NCBI GenBank assembly: GCA_012934845.2
Contig: WNNJ02003657.1
Coordinates: 1 to 64,000 of the forward strand
Length of the DNA stretch: 64,000 bases
Direction: 5' to 3'
Origin: Pomphorhynchus laevis
Taxonomy: Eukaryota > Acanthocephala > Palaeacanthocephala > Echinorhynchida > Pomphorhynchidae
Positions 12,062 through 21,615 of this stretch are shown piece after piece. The stretch's first letter is position 1, and every line of letters begins with the position of its first letter. A program made the translations under genes and the position numbers. The notes under the pieces are model-generated. The model ran no database searches. It was not told the origin of the DNA and saw only the letters and a list, made by a program, of their open reading frames with translations.

Positions 12062-12770
12062 CTTCGTAGATGTTGCCAAAACGCCGGATTTTGTTTATAA
12101 ACAGAGCAGACTTATCACTCCTAGACGAGCTGATGGTAGCCGGCAGCACTCATCAGTAGGGTAAACTACCATCAGTCATTTCGGCTGCCCTATGATATGT
12201 TTGAAAGGCATTTCCGATAAGTCTCTGACGTGGTAGCATGGGTATAGCCTCTTAATACTAACCACGTGATTTCCGTATCATCCTAATTTATTCGGCAGGA
12301 AATTTTATTGCTGTCTTTGCTTGTTTTCTCACTGGATTCATAAAAGGATACATTTTTATTGTTTAATATAATGATGTGTTCTCCGGGAGCCGATAAGCTT
12401 CAGTTTTATAATCGTAAATGTTGCCAAAAATCGGAGTTCAATTACCAGTACTGCAGACTTTTTTATCACTCCTAGACGAGCTGATTGTAGCCATCCGCAC
12501 AAATCAGTAGGTTGAACTACCATCGGGCTTTTTCGCTGCCTTATTATATATTTAAAGGCATTTCCGAGAACTCGCTGACGTGTTAGCATGGTCATAGCCT
12601 CTTCAAACTCTTCACGTGCTTTCCGTATCATCCTAATATATTCGGCAGGAAATTTTATTGCTGTTTTTGCTTGTTTTATCACAGGATTCATAATAGGATA
12701 CGCTTTATTATTTGATAGAAATTTTCACGTGACATTTCCTCATACACTAGACAAAATGCGTATCCATTGA
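12062..12770. repeat. Two tandem ~348-bp units, PLE terminal-repeat-like
   Basis: The stretch beginning ATGTTGCCAAAA recurs at 12070 and 12418. The units share CTCCTAGACGAGCTGAT, AGGCATTTCCGA and TATTCGGCAGGAAATTTTAT at matching spacing. Part of the same sequence (CTCCGGGAGC...AATAAGCTTCAGTTT) recurs at 29500-29640. The period of about 348 bp equals that of the hammerhead-bearing array at 34.5-35.5 kb. I take these as tandem terminal repeats (pLTRs) of a Penelope-like element, without adjacent coding sequence of their own. Confidence 0.6.
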
Positions 12771-13259
12771 TTGCGAGGGCACTGAATTTCTTAAAGGATT
12801 CCAAAAGAAATGCATTATTTTACAATTGTTAGTGAAAAAATCGCTTGAAACTGCGGTATAGAAGCTAAAGCTGACTACGACTGATTTTTAATCCATATTT
12901 GCTGCTAAATAACTGAACTTCGATCATCAGCTCCATCAATCTAATGTATCACTCCGATACGTTCCTAACCATTCAGCAGTCATCGTCAGTCGAATGAAGT
13001 AGTTAGGATGCATTTCAACTGCTTTTGTGATGACTGCTGGTTGGTTAGGAACGTCTCGGAGGATTACATTAGACTGATTGAGCTGATGATCGAAGTCCAG
13101 TTATTTAGCAGCAAATATGGATTAAAAATAAATCTTAGCCATGGTGGACCAGAGTTTTAAGCGATTTTTCACACTTAATTTATAAAATAAGGCATTTCTT
13201 TTAGAATCCCACGAGAAATTCAGTGCTCCTGTAATCAACGGATACGCATTTGTGTCTTA
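12752..13259. repeat. Large inverted repeat, ~230-bp arms
   Basis: The left arm (12752-12985) and right arm (13027-13259) are inverted copies. AATGCGTATCC...CACTGAATTTC on the left is matched by GAAATTCAGTG...GGATACGCATTT on the right. CATCAGCTC...CGTTCCTAACC is matched by GGTTAGGAACG...GAGCTGATG. The spacer is about 40 bp. A further copy of the inner part in right-arm orientation lies at 13430-13545, just beyond the GIY-YIG end of the minus-strand PLE. Penelope-like elements often carry terminal repeats in inverted as well as direct orientation, which fits this arrangement. Confidence 0.75.
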
Positions 13260-13339
13260 TATAAAGAATGACTAGAGGGTTCACACACGCAACAAGCCAG
13301 TAAAAACGCTTTCTGCACCAGAGTTTCGTCTAGCATCGT

Positions 13340-13555
13340 GAGGAATTGCTGGTGTCTTTATAGTTATCACAAAATCAGTCGAAACGCACCCAAACCACTT
13401 CATCGACTGACAATGACTTCTGGGTGGTTAGGAACGTCTCGGAATGATACATTAGACTGATTGAGCTGATGATCGAAGTCCAGTTATTTAGCAGCAAATA
13501 TTGATTAAAAATCCATCGTAGTCAGCTTTGGCTTCTGGACCACAAAAACACAGTT
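13340..13555 (-). repeat. Terminal-repeat copy at the 3' end of the canonical PLE
   Basis: A third copy of the right-arm sequence (TTAGGAACGTCTCGGA, GAGCTGATGATCGAAGTCC, TTTAGCAGCAAATAT) lies immediately downstream, on the minus strand, of the PLE coding end at 13601. This ties the inverted repeat above to that PLE. Confidence 0.6.
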
Positions 13556-13600
13556 CAACTAGCCGATTATAAACAAGCAAAAAATAAATAAAATAAATTT

Positions 13601-14228
13601 TTATGTGATGTATCTCCAGTTATAGACGTGTTCCGTATTCAGTCCACTTGGATCATCCGTACATAGCTGTTTAATCCATATTTGCTCATACCGTCGTCGT
13701 AAAGCCTTGTCGTGAACATTGTTCTCTACAATTACGTATTTAAATAAATCTTTCTTATCATGAGCAGAAATACAGTGGTTCACAATCGCGTATCTTTCTA
13801 TGTATCCTTTGCTACCAAGATTATTTAGTCTAACGTTCATGCTACATCCTGTCTCGCCTACATATTGTATTCTTCAGTCAATTTCCCACACATATCCCCT
13901 GTAGATTGTCACGTCGCATCACATTTAATTTGGCAGTTCAATCCTGTGGATGTATTTTTTATTCTGCTTGAATCAACGACGTTGTTACAATACTTTGCTC
14001 TGCTTCTCTTACAGCGCCTACATTCAGGCTTTTTATCCTTTTTGTTTCTTTTTAATCTTGACGATGTTAACAACTTCTTTAGTTTCTGTATGATACTAAA
14101 ATATACTTTCACGTTCTTATGTTCTTTCCCCAATCTCGTTCTTACATTTGTTATCGAGTTGGATATTTCTCTTGGTAGTTTGTTAAATGCTTTGTGATAT
14201 GGAATACATAATATCAGTTTATTCTTTT
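13601..14228 (-). mobile_element. Canonical Penelope-like element, linker and GIY-YIG part (left of the Jockey insertion)
   Basis: On the minus strand, 14133-13909 encodes a basic stretch with KKLLTSSRLKRNKKDKKP and then CRRCKRSRAKYC. The next part, in a shifted frame, gives QYVGETGCSMNVRLNNLG at about 13870-13800. A GIY-YIG C-terminal half follows (RRRYEQIWIKQL, DPSGLN). This is the usual C-terminal nuclease of PLEs. The RT of the same element lies on the far side of the Jockey-like insertion (18221-19100). The reading frame matches across the insertion when the target duplication is counted once, so the two halves are one element. Frame changes inside the nuclease show it had already decayed or has decayed since. 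Confidence 0.75.
14216..14228. repeat. Target-site duplication, left copy
   Basis: AGTTTATTCTTTT, identical to 18208-18220 at the other end of the Jockey-like element. A 13-bp direct repeat is normal for target-primed reverse transcription. Confidence 0.88.
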
Positions 14229-14397
14229 CAAGCGAACACTATCGTTTTCATTCACTTTAAAAAAGTTTGAGATCTAAAGTAAATACAATAAAATAAAACA
14301 AACAGAGACGACTCACTTTGATAGAAAAAACAGCGCGCTTCCAATCATCATTTTACATCGAAACGCTCAAAACTAGTTTAAACTGCAAGACACTCAA

Positions 14398-15519
14398 ATG
14401 TTCCCGGGGAACAACGGACTTACTCTGGATTGCAACAAGGAAGTCAAGGTACTTTCAATAGTTAATTCTGGTTCAACTGAGCAAGTAAGTGACTTTTCGA
14501 TTGTTGATTCTGAAAAAGGGGAACTTCCCCCTATACAAAAGCTACATAATCTGGTATTTATTACTTCGAGCAAGCCAGTGGAAAAACATCATTTATTCAA
14601 TATATTTTTGAGAAACTTTGTGCTTGACTACCCTGGGAGGGTAGTATTTAACAATTTAAAAATTCTAACTAATTCTATAAGAGTCTCATTCGCCACTCAC
14701 GACCTGATGAGGGCATACCAGAAATACTTTGAAAAATTTTTGTCCCAATTAGGGACTCTAGATCTCAAACCAATTCAGGCAACACTAAAAATGAATAACT
14801 TTTCCTCATTTTTGGAATCTGCTGATTTGGAACAGCTTAAGAAGATTTTCAAACTATCCTCTGTCAGACCTCTACGTTCCAAATCGGGTGAGGCTCTACC
14901 TGTGGCTTTTGCCACGTGCGACCTTGATAATGGTCATATTCTATGTTCAAATTCCTTAAACCCTTTTATGGGTTACAATATTCGATTTACGTTGATTGAA
15001 TCCAATAGCTGGACTTTTCCGCATTGTAACTGTTGCCATAAGTGGGGGCATTGGGCCTCCACTTGCAAGGAAGAAAAAAGATGTGGGGTGTGCTCGAATA
15101 CTATGTGTTCCTCCCTGCTGAATGATGACAGATGTGTCGTTAATCCTCATTGCAACAATTGTCGCGGAGACCACCCTGCGTGGTCCCGTCGTTGTCGCTT
15201 ATTCAAAGAATATAGGAACCGACACATTTCCGCTTCACCATCAAACAAGACTTTTTCCAAAGTTACTTCTGATTCAAATACTATTGACAGAATGTCCAAT
15301 AAAGATATTCTTTATCTCTTAGATACTACTAAGAAAACAATTCTCTCTCAAATTCAGCAAATGATGGCACCCCTGCTGGGAGCGTTCCTTGCAGCTCCTT
15401 CGATTCCGGCAGCTGCCGATATTCCGAAATCCAAGAAGAGGGGAGCTTCCGCCCGGACCGTCCCACCTATTAAGATTGGTAAGCTCCTTTATGACCTGGG
15501 AGATGAAGATATTGCCTAG
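14398..15519 (+). CDS. Element J ORF1: nucleic-acid-binding protein with zinc knuckles
   Basis: The 373-residue protein starts at ATG 14398, the first in frame. The N-terminal 150 residues have no motif I recognise. The middle holds CNCCHKWGHWASTC (around residues 209-222), a CCHC knuckle, then CGVCSNTMC. A second knuckle-like group is CNNCRGDHPAWSRRC (around residues 250-264). The C-terminus has an Ala/Pro-rich stretch and basic SKKRGASAR. Knuckle arrays of this kind mark ORF1 proteins of Jockey/I/R1-type LINEs, which package element RNA. The stop TAG at 15517 is followed by a 99-bp gap before ORF2, so ORF2 needs reinitiation or readthrough. A decayed relative of the knuckle region is readable at 27300-27650. 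Confidence 0.9.
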   Translation: MFPGNNGLTLDCNKEVKVLSIVNSGSTEQVSDFSIVDSEKGELPPIQKLHNLVFITSSKPVEKHHLFNIFLRNFVLDYPGRVVFNNLKILTNSIRVSFATHDLMRAYQKYFEKFLSQLGTLDLKPIQATLKMNNFSSFLESADLEQLKKIFKLSSVRPLRSKSGEALPVAFATCDLDNGHILCSNSLNPFMGYNIRFTLIESNSWTFPHCNCCHKWGHWASTCKEEKRCGVCSNTMCSSLLNDDRCVVNPHCNNCRGDHPAWSRRCRLFKEYRNRHISASPSNKTFSKVTSDSNTIDRMSNKDILYLLDTTKKTILSQIQQMMAPLLGAFLAAPSIPAAADIPKSKKRGASARTVPPIKIGKLLYDLGDEDIA

Positions 15520-15618
15520 GGAGGACTAACCCATGATAGAGCTAGTGGTGGGAAGGGCAACCCTCCCACTCCTGGCTCTGTCTAGGTTGGCTTCTCCCGT
15601 TCCAACTAATCTATCACA

Positions 15619-18081
15619 ATGGTGAGTAAGCCCGAGCCTTTTTCACTGAATATTCTTCAGTGGAATTCGGGAGGTGCTTCTGCCCTTAGGCTTCTATCTG
15701 GTAGAGACGCGGATGTTATAGTCCTTCAGGAGACGCGGTCTATCCGTCTCCCCCAGGACATTACTCGATTTATCCCTAAGCACATTTATTCCCACTATAC
15801 TCCGTATATAACCCCTCCTCACTCCTCTTCTTCTCAAGGACTCTTGACCTTAGTTAAATGCTCCTTAAGATCCTCCCTCATTTTGAACTACTCGTGTCCT
15901 GCCCTGTCTTGTTTAGTTATAACACTCGTCAAGAACGGTAAACGCCTCAGTCTAGCCAACGTCTATATTCGTCCAGGAGAGATTCACAAGAACCGTGATC
16001 TCCTGGATGGGATAATTGATGGCGGCTATGACATGGTACTAGGTGATTTCAACGACAGAACTGGTCGTTGGATTAATGCAGCACTCCGCAGAGCCAGGAA
16101 CGGTTATCTTATTCATAAACCACCCTCACCCTCCTTTCATTGCACATCAACGAATTCACTCCTCGACTTATTATTGCTCCATGAGAAGTGGTTGCTTAAA
16201 CCCTTCTGCACGGAGCAATCGCGGCAACATCTGTCCACCTCTCATGACCTGATTCGTTGGCGGATAGAAGAGGATTCTCTGCTTCGTAGAAGATTCCACT
16301 TTGATCCCATCAGAGTGGCTTTCTTCCAAGCAGCTATCCAACGCTTCCCCCGAATTGGCAATGAGAGTTTAACCAAATTTAATTCCTATCTCTCTTCGCA
16401 AGCCACCGCGTTATTATCGACTACCTATAAAGGTCGCATTTTCAGTCCCACTCCGACAAAACTCAGGGTCCTGGCCAAACTGCTGCATCTCCCTGACCTC
16501 TCTTCTTCTGCCAAACAGACGCTCTCGAAAGAATACTGGCGTACCAGATACTGGTTCCAGCTGAGTAAGGATAAGTCAAGTATTGCTCGTCTTAACCCTT
16601 CTCAGTCTTCCTTCTGGAAGATATTCAAGAAGGAGAAGTTTGTTTGTTGGAAGGATAGAGCATCTGGGTGGATCGGAAGTATTGGTCTTGATAGAGTTTT
16701 TGAGGAGTCTTTATCCCTACACAACTATGGAGCCACTCAATCACCGCAACCAATCCCGCCTTGGGGGGACTTCAGGAGTAGAGATATTTCTGTTCCAGAT
16801 ATACTCAATGCCTGGGGGCCTCTTCCGGGCACCTCGAAAACCGTCGCTCCACTCTCTTCTCGTGTCTGTCAGCTTTTGACAGCTGATCAAAGAAGGGAGG
16901 TGGCCATCACAATCCTACTAGCCACCCCATCCGATGTGGCCGGCATCAACGTTAGCCGTAGAATTTTTATTCCTAAAAAATATCCGGTCTCATGTCCGAA
17001 AGACCTGCGGCCCATTTCGATTCAGAATTCCCTCATATCGATCTATGAAATAGCGCTTGCGCGTAGAATCCGCGATCATTTAAGTAGGCGTAACTTAATC
17101 CCACCTGGTTTCCATGGGTTCGTCAAAGGTCGCTCGGTCCATTCAGCAGTAGGTGAAGTGCATCAGTTCTGTCGGGAGAATAGCCATCAACTTGCTGTGG
17201 CTGTTTTCCTTGACTTTTCTGCTGCATTTGACCGCATCTCCATACCTTTTGTTATCTCTTCTCTCAGGTCCCTCGGGTTGCCTGCGAGAATTGTTAACAG
17301 GGTGGAGATACTGTTGTACACCAAGCGATTTTATTACGAAGACGACCCTGATGCGCGTCAGTTCTACCCTATTACGGGTGTGCCTCAAGGTTCCCCTCTT
17401 TCTCCTATCTTGTATCTTGCTGCATCCATAAATCTCTTCAAAATATTTAAACAGCGTGATCAACGTCTAGTGGTGTACGCTGATGACACCACAGCCCTGT
17501 TCTCTGGACGCAGGTGTAAGGACGTAGTCTCTAACATCAGCCGTTTCTTTTTAAGATTAAAAGACCAGTTACCCAGGTCCAATCTTACTCTAAACTCCTC
17601 CAAATCGCAGGTGGTTGTCTTTCATGGCTCCCCTGCGACGAAGAAAAAGCTTAAGAGACTAGCACTCTCTGCTCTATCTTCCTTATTTGCCTCTGATCCA
17701 CTCCCTACCTTCACAAGTCGAGTAAAATACCTGGGGTTCACCGTTTCGGTGAACTGGTCGGCGAAAGCTGACCTGGATAGACTTAAACGTGTCCTGAAGA
17801 GAGCTAGTTGGGCTCTGAAACGGGCCCAGCATCTGTCGTTGAAAGGGAAAACTCAGGTGCGCCTCTGGGGCACCTGGGCTATCTCGGGATTAGTCTTCTT
17901 CTCCAGAGGACGTCCCCCAGAGCAAAGACTAAGGTTTCTTAAGCTCCTCATCTCTCGCTTACCCAACATAGTCCGCGCCGACTGGTCTCTTCGGGAGGTG
18001 AAAGATCCCGGGTCGTTCAGTCGGAAAGCGGCGTGTTGGATTGGTTGGAGGGCTCAGATCCCTGTGGATTTGAGGCCATAA
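15619..18081 (+). CDS. Element J ORF2: AP-endonuclease/reverse transcriptase
   Basis: The 820-residue protein is uninterrupted. Residues 1-220 are the apurinic-like endonuclease: LNILQWNSGG, VIVLQETRS (catalytic Glu), MVLGDFNDRTG, then STSHDLIRW where most relatives have SDH. RT follows from about residue 450: DLRPISIQNSLISIYEIAL, PPGFHGFVKGRS, VFLDFSAAFDRIS (motif A, first Asp), GVPQGSPLSPILYL (motif B) and VVYADDTTALF (motif C). Thumb and tail follow, ending WIGWRAQIPVDLRP. The enzyme nicks target DNA and primes reverse transcription of the element RNA at the nick. At 820 residues it is short for a Jockey ORF2, with no RNase H or C-terminal CCHC seen. The start is ATG 15619, immediately before the endonuclease core. 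Confidence 0.92.
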   Translation: MVSKPEPFSLNILQWNSGGASALRLLSGRDADVIVLQETRSIRLPQDITRFIPKHIYSHYTPYITPPHSSSSQGLLTLVKCSLRSSLILNYSCPALSCLVITLVKNGKRLSLANVYIRPGEIHKNRDLLDGIIDGGYDMVLGDFNDRTGRWINAALRRARNGYLIHKPPSPSFHCTSTNSLLDLLLLHEKWLLKPFCTEQSRQHLSTSHDLIRWRIEEDSLLRRRFHFDPIRVAFFQAAIQRFPRIGNESLTKFNSYLSSQATALLSTTYKGRIFSPTPTKLRVLAKLLHLPDLSSSAKQTLSKEYWRTRYWFQLSKDKSSIARLNPSQSSFWKIFKKEKFVCWKDRASGWIGSIGLDRVFEESLSLHNYGATQSPQPIPPWGDFRSRDISVPDILNAWGPLPGTSKTVAPLSSRVCQLLTADQRREVAITILLATPSDVAGINVSRRIFIPKKYPVSCPKDLRPISIQNSLISIYEIALARRIRDHLSRRNLIPPGFHGFVKGRSVHSAVGEVHQFCRENSHQLAVAVFLDFSAAFDRISIPFVISSLRSLGLPARIVNRVEILLYTKRFYYEDDPDARQFYPITGVPQGSPLSPILYLAASINLFKIFKQRDQRLVVYADDTTALFSGRRCKDVVSNISRFFLRLKDQLPRSNLTLNSSKSQVVVFHGSPATKKKLKRLALSALSSLFASDPLPTFTSRVKYLGFTVSVNWSAKADLDRLKRVLKRASWALKRAQHLSLKGKTQVRLWGTWAISGLVFFSRGRPPEQRLRFLKLLISRLPNIVRADWSLREVKDPGSFSRKAACWIGWRAQIPVDLRP

Positions 18082-18207
18082 TTACAGGGAAGAAAGAAGT
18101 TGATAAGGTTACGAAGATGTTGACTGTTTTTTGTTTTTTTGATTTTGTACTAACTGACTTGACCGACTTGCATGTTGCTTGATTATTAATAAAGTCTTTA
18201 TTATTAT

Positions 18208-18220
18208 AGTTTATTCTTTT
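18208..18220. repeat. Target-site duplication, right copy
   Basis: AGTTTATTCTTTT directly follows the element J tail. It is identical to 14216-14228. Confidence 0.88.
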
Positions 18221-19100
18221 TATTTTTATCGTCATTGCGTACATTAACTACCTCAGCTCTGTGACGCTCATGTGCTATTCTTATTCCTCTTTCCTCTTCT
18301 CTGTATGTATATACTCTCTTTATAAGTCCGGCACTAAGATTTTGTTGCCATTTGATTGCAGTGTCCACTGTGCTACAGTTCCCAAGAATTCTCAATGCCT
18401 CATTAACAATCATATTATGGTTAATAAGAAACGGGTGAGAACTACGTGGATGCATATAAATCTTTGTACTTGACTCTTTTCGGTACATTTCGTTCACAAG
18501 ACGATTTTTATCCTTTTTAATCATGACATCCAATAAGTTTATTGGATTCGATTCGTTACTTGTGAATTGTAGTGTACCGTAGTTTTTAAGATTATCTAAG
18601 AATATTTGAAGAAATTCTTTGCTTCTGTTCCGTTTTTTTCAGTGATAAACAAGTCTTTAACTTTACTATTGAGTACTCCTGTGTGAGTTCCGGACCTCAA
18701 TGAAAAAACAAGATTTATACAATCTACAAATATGTCAATGTCTATGTGTACACCTGCGTGTCCTGATTAAAAAATAACGAGCTGCAGTACGAGCACATCC
18801 AAAGTTTATGCTGCTTTGTTTCCATCCAATGCTCCTAAACGATCGTTCTTACAAACGTGTAAAAACAAATTTAATTCAATCCTCGTACAATAATCATTAC
18901 GATTACAGCAAACAATTCTTGAGTTCTATCAATTTTGCTATCGAATGGATCCGCATGAGAATAATTTTGACTTAAATCATTATCCAAATCTCTTGAAAAA
19001 TAAGGCAAAAAAGTTGTCCGTGTAGTTACGTAGTGAAGTTTATTTACCAGAAATCGATATACTGGAATGAGTTCCAAAGCGTCATTTCTGCTGGGAACGC
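18221..19100 (-). mobile_element. Canonical Penelope-like element, RT C-terminal part (right of the Jockey insertion)
   Basis: The minus strand encodes DVMIKKDKNRLVNEMYRKES, then KIYMHPRSSHPFLINHNMIV and NEALRILGNC. This is the PLE pattern that follows the RT catalytic motifs (dxYRKpT...H..SxHP...i..al.R). Farther upstream the frames are broken (19077-18871 is only weakly readable). The C-terminal end runs without frame change into the left-hand part at 14228 if element J is left out. This shows that the PLE was there first. Confidence 0.75.
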
Positions 19101-19321
19101 TCTCGAAAATTTACCTATACAGGTAAGAACTACATTTACCTATCAAACGTGAACATATCGAGATCATAAGAAGAAACTTTATCACTAGGTCATAACTTTA
19201 ACGTAGATGAAAGAGGATTTCCAATATACTACCTGGTAACATCTCTAAAATTTGTCGCTCATTACGTCTTTTCCTATATTAAGGAACCCTCTGAGCGAAC
19301 ATTAGCATTGTGAGAGTACAA

Positions 19322-19960
19322 ACGTCACATCTTTGATAATTATTCAAAATTACCCCCAACACAAAATGCAAATCAAATATATCTTATATCAAAGGTCAGA
19401 AATACAACAACTTCGTAGAGAGAAATATATTGTCACAAAGAAAGCGGACAAAAGTGGACAATTTGTGATATGGGGTTATGACGATTACATAAACGAGGAC
19501 ATAAGACAATTGACATCGGTAACTTATGAACCTTCAAGTATTGAAATGATAGAGAGTAAGAAGAATGATGTAAGAGTGTTTGTACTAAAAAATGCTTGAC
19601 AAATAAACCGTGGATAAATTACTTAACGTTGGTCGACAGATAAGACCGGGCATATTCGGTATGCTGCCGAAAACTCATAAAAACGATTTCCCGACAAAAG
19701 GTCGCCCTTTTTTCAGCAACATCCAGACTACGACTAAGCAATTATCTAAATATCTTGACAAGCTGTTAAAAACAGTAGTTATAACGATCACGGAATACGA
19801 TTGTACAGTGATATACATCGATCAAGTCGCAATTCAATATTTGCTAGTAGAAAATATTGAATTGTTAGCGGCATGTTTGTGGGCAATTTCAGCAAAATCA
19901 GCCGACTTTTGTTTCTATAAAAACATGAAAGTACAACAGGAGAAAAACTAGCTTTCTCCA
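19322..19960 (+). mobile_element. Penelope-like RT fragment, opposite orientation
   Basis: The plus strand encodes KKADKSGQFVIWGYDDYINE (19425-19500). After a break comes FGMLPKTHKNDFPTKGRP followed by a stretch ending LSKYLDKLLK. These are the DKxG and PKxHK...RP motifs of the N-terminal half of a canonical PLE reverse transcriptase. It is a different copy from the minus-strand PLE next to it. Confidence 0.75.
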
Positions 19961-20325
19961 CTAACGATACTCGTACATGGCATTTCGAACTTTCGCGCTG
20001 CTGGTTGAAAGATGATTAAGTTGATTTAAACAGTTTGAACACGCATATATCGAATGAATCTCGATTTGAATTACCTTCATCGAATTCACAACACAAAGCA
20101 TAAACGAGCACAATTTAAGGTCCGAATTTCATTCAGGGTTCGAATCAGTAGTGATTGTTGCTCTTTCGAATACAATGATTTCATGGGAAATACCTTAGCT
20201 CTGTTTGCACATAATTACTTCCGTGAACGCGTCTGTCATAGTATTACGTATAGAATCGTGCTTAATCGTAGAGGGCACTATATTAACAGATGTAAGTGAG
20301 TGTGCTAGCGAAGTTGCATTGCTGC
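19961..20325. other. No gene recognised
   Basis: Probably decayed PLE sequence between two mobile elements. No motif is readable. Confidence 0.4.
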
Positions 20326-20329
20326 ATTG

Positions 20330-21490
20330 GCAATAAAAGTAAAAAAAGAAAAAAAAAATAGGAATTTATTTTGTGTAGCAAATGCGTGCCTACGGCGCGC
20401 TTACAAAAAATGACAAAAATGATCAAACTGATAAAAAATAATCTTGCAGACGAATTTTGAATAATATGAACAAAGAAGTCGAGCTGATGTACGAAGGGAG
20501 CGAATTCCAAGCAAGAGGAGCAGGAGGAGGAAAGGAACGGATGCAGTAATTTGTCGAATAATTTGGAGTGTAGCGAAGAAGGGAATAAGATGATCTTAAA
20601 GATAAAGAAGCAGGACGAGATTCATCGATGTATGGAAGATGTAAGTATGAAGGGGAATTGCGATGCAGTACACGATGGGTCAAGATGACGGAGACATAAG
20701 CTGTTGAGTTTACAATACGTTGAAGAGGTTGAAGAGTAGTTTCGGGAGAATTCGATAACAAACTAAGGCAATAATTGATTCAGGAAAATAAAAACGCAGA
20801 TAAAAGGGAAATACATGTGCGAAAATCGATCAACCTACGAATACGGCAAATATCACGTAGTAGCAGAAACGAGGAGTAGACTTTATCAGAAACAAATGGC
20901 TTGAGAGAAGGATGATTGTCAAAGTGTAAACCGAGGAATACGATATGATTAAAGAGAGGAAGAATAGTTGAGTAGAGATATACGGTAGGTAGAGTAATGT
21001 TGAGGTGAGAGAGAATTATCTTCATGATTTTTAACTTTGCAGTATTGAGTGATAAGTGAAGCTAAGAAAGGTGCTGGGAAACGGATAAGAGACAAGCGAA
21101 GGAAGTGGATGCGAGATCATCAATTTGAGAGCAGGGTAGATAAAAGTAGAGGATAATGTCATCAGTATATTGCATAACAAGAAAATTGTCTGTTTTGGTT
21201 ATCGAAGAGAGATCACAAAGAGAGAAAATAATTGGCCTAGTACTGAGCTTTGTGGACACCGTGTTCGAGAGAAGACGGTTGAGAGATATAATTAGCTGAA
21301 TGAACACTGAAAGAACGGTCAGATATATAAATGGAAAACCAGGTTAAACCGGAATTAGAGAATTCATAGTCATTACGGATCCGATAGGGAGGAATATAAT
21401 GATTGACAATGTCGAATGCAAATGAGAGATCAAGAGAGATTATGACTCTACAAAGTTTTCCTTCTCGTGATTGTAGGGAATATGTGTGAA
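20330..21490 (-). mobile_element. L2/CR1-type non-LTR (family A), 5'-truncated decayed copy
   Basis: Minus-strand frames read from right to left give motif C context (VMQYTDDIILYFY, 21190-21140), a FLGLHFDNHPSLKPFVSDKV thumb (20950-20880), LQPLQRIVNSTAYV (20740-20700) and APLAWNSLPSYI (20530-20490). These match the family A copy at 32310-33770. The 3' stem-loop is at 20384-20400 on the minus strand, followed by a T-rich tail. The copy contains several frame changes, and RT motif B is damaged. Confidence 0.8.
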
Positions 21491-21528
21491 AGCATGTTGT
21501 ACCGAGACCTCATTGCATTCCGAAAGAC

Positions 21529-21615
21529 AGATATCAATGGATGTACGATTGTTAACTGTTTAAGACAGTTATCAATGGATGTACGATTGATAACTGTTTA
21601 AGACAGTTATCAATC
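21529..21615. repeat. Short tandem repeat, ~38-bp unit
   Basis: Two and a fraction copies of a unit containing ATCAATGGATGTACGATT and AACTGTTTAAGACAGTT. The second half of each unit is itself a near-palindrome. Confidence 0.7.

Larger units (their letters stand above)
14229..18207 (+). mobile_element. Jockey-like non-LTR retrotransposon (element J), apparently full length
   Basis: A 3.98-kb element has a 170-bp 5' UTR, ORF1 (14398-15519), a 99-bp spacer, ORF2 (15619-18081) and a 126-bp 3' end finishing in ATTATTAATAAAGTCTTTATTATTAT. Perfect 13-bp target duplications flank it. Both ORFs are open from end to end. ORF2 carries endonuclease and RT but I see no RNase H, which favours the Jockey clade over I. 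It inserted into a minus-strand Penelope-like element. Two decayed relatives lie at 26560-27960 and 47730-49090. The intact frames and perfect flanks suggest a recent insertion, possibly still competent, which sequence alone cannot show. Confidence 0.9.

Noticed and set aside
13865-14197. A 110-residue plus-strand frame rich in Leu/Phe, resembling a membrane protein
   Set aside because: It is the antisense of the PLE linker and nuclease. The hydrophobic look is an effect of complementing Lys/Asn-rich AT-biased codons.
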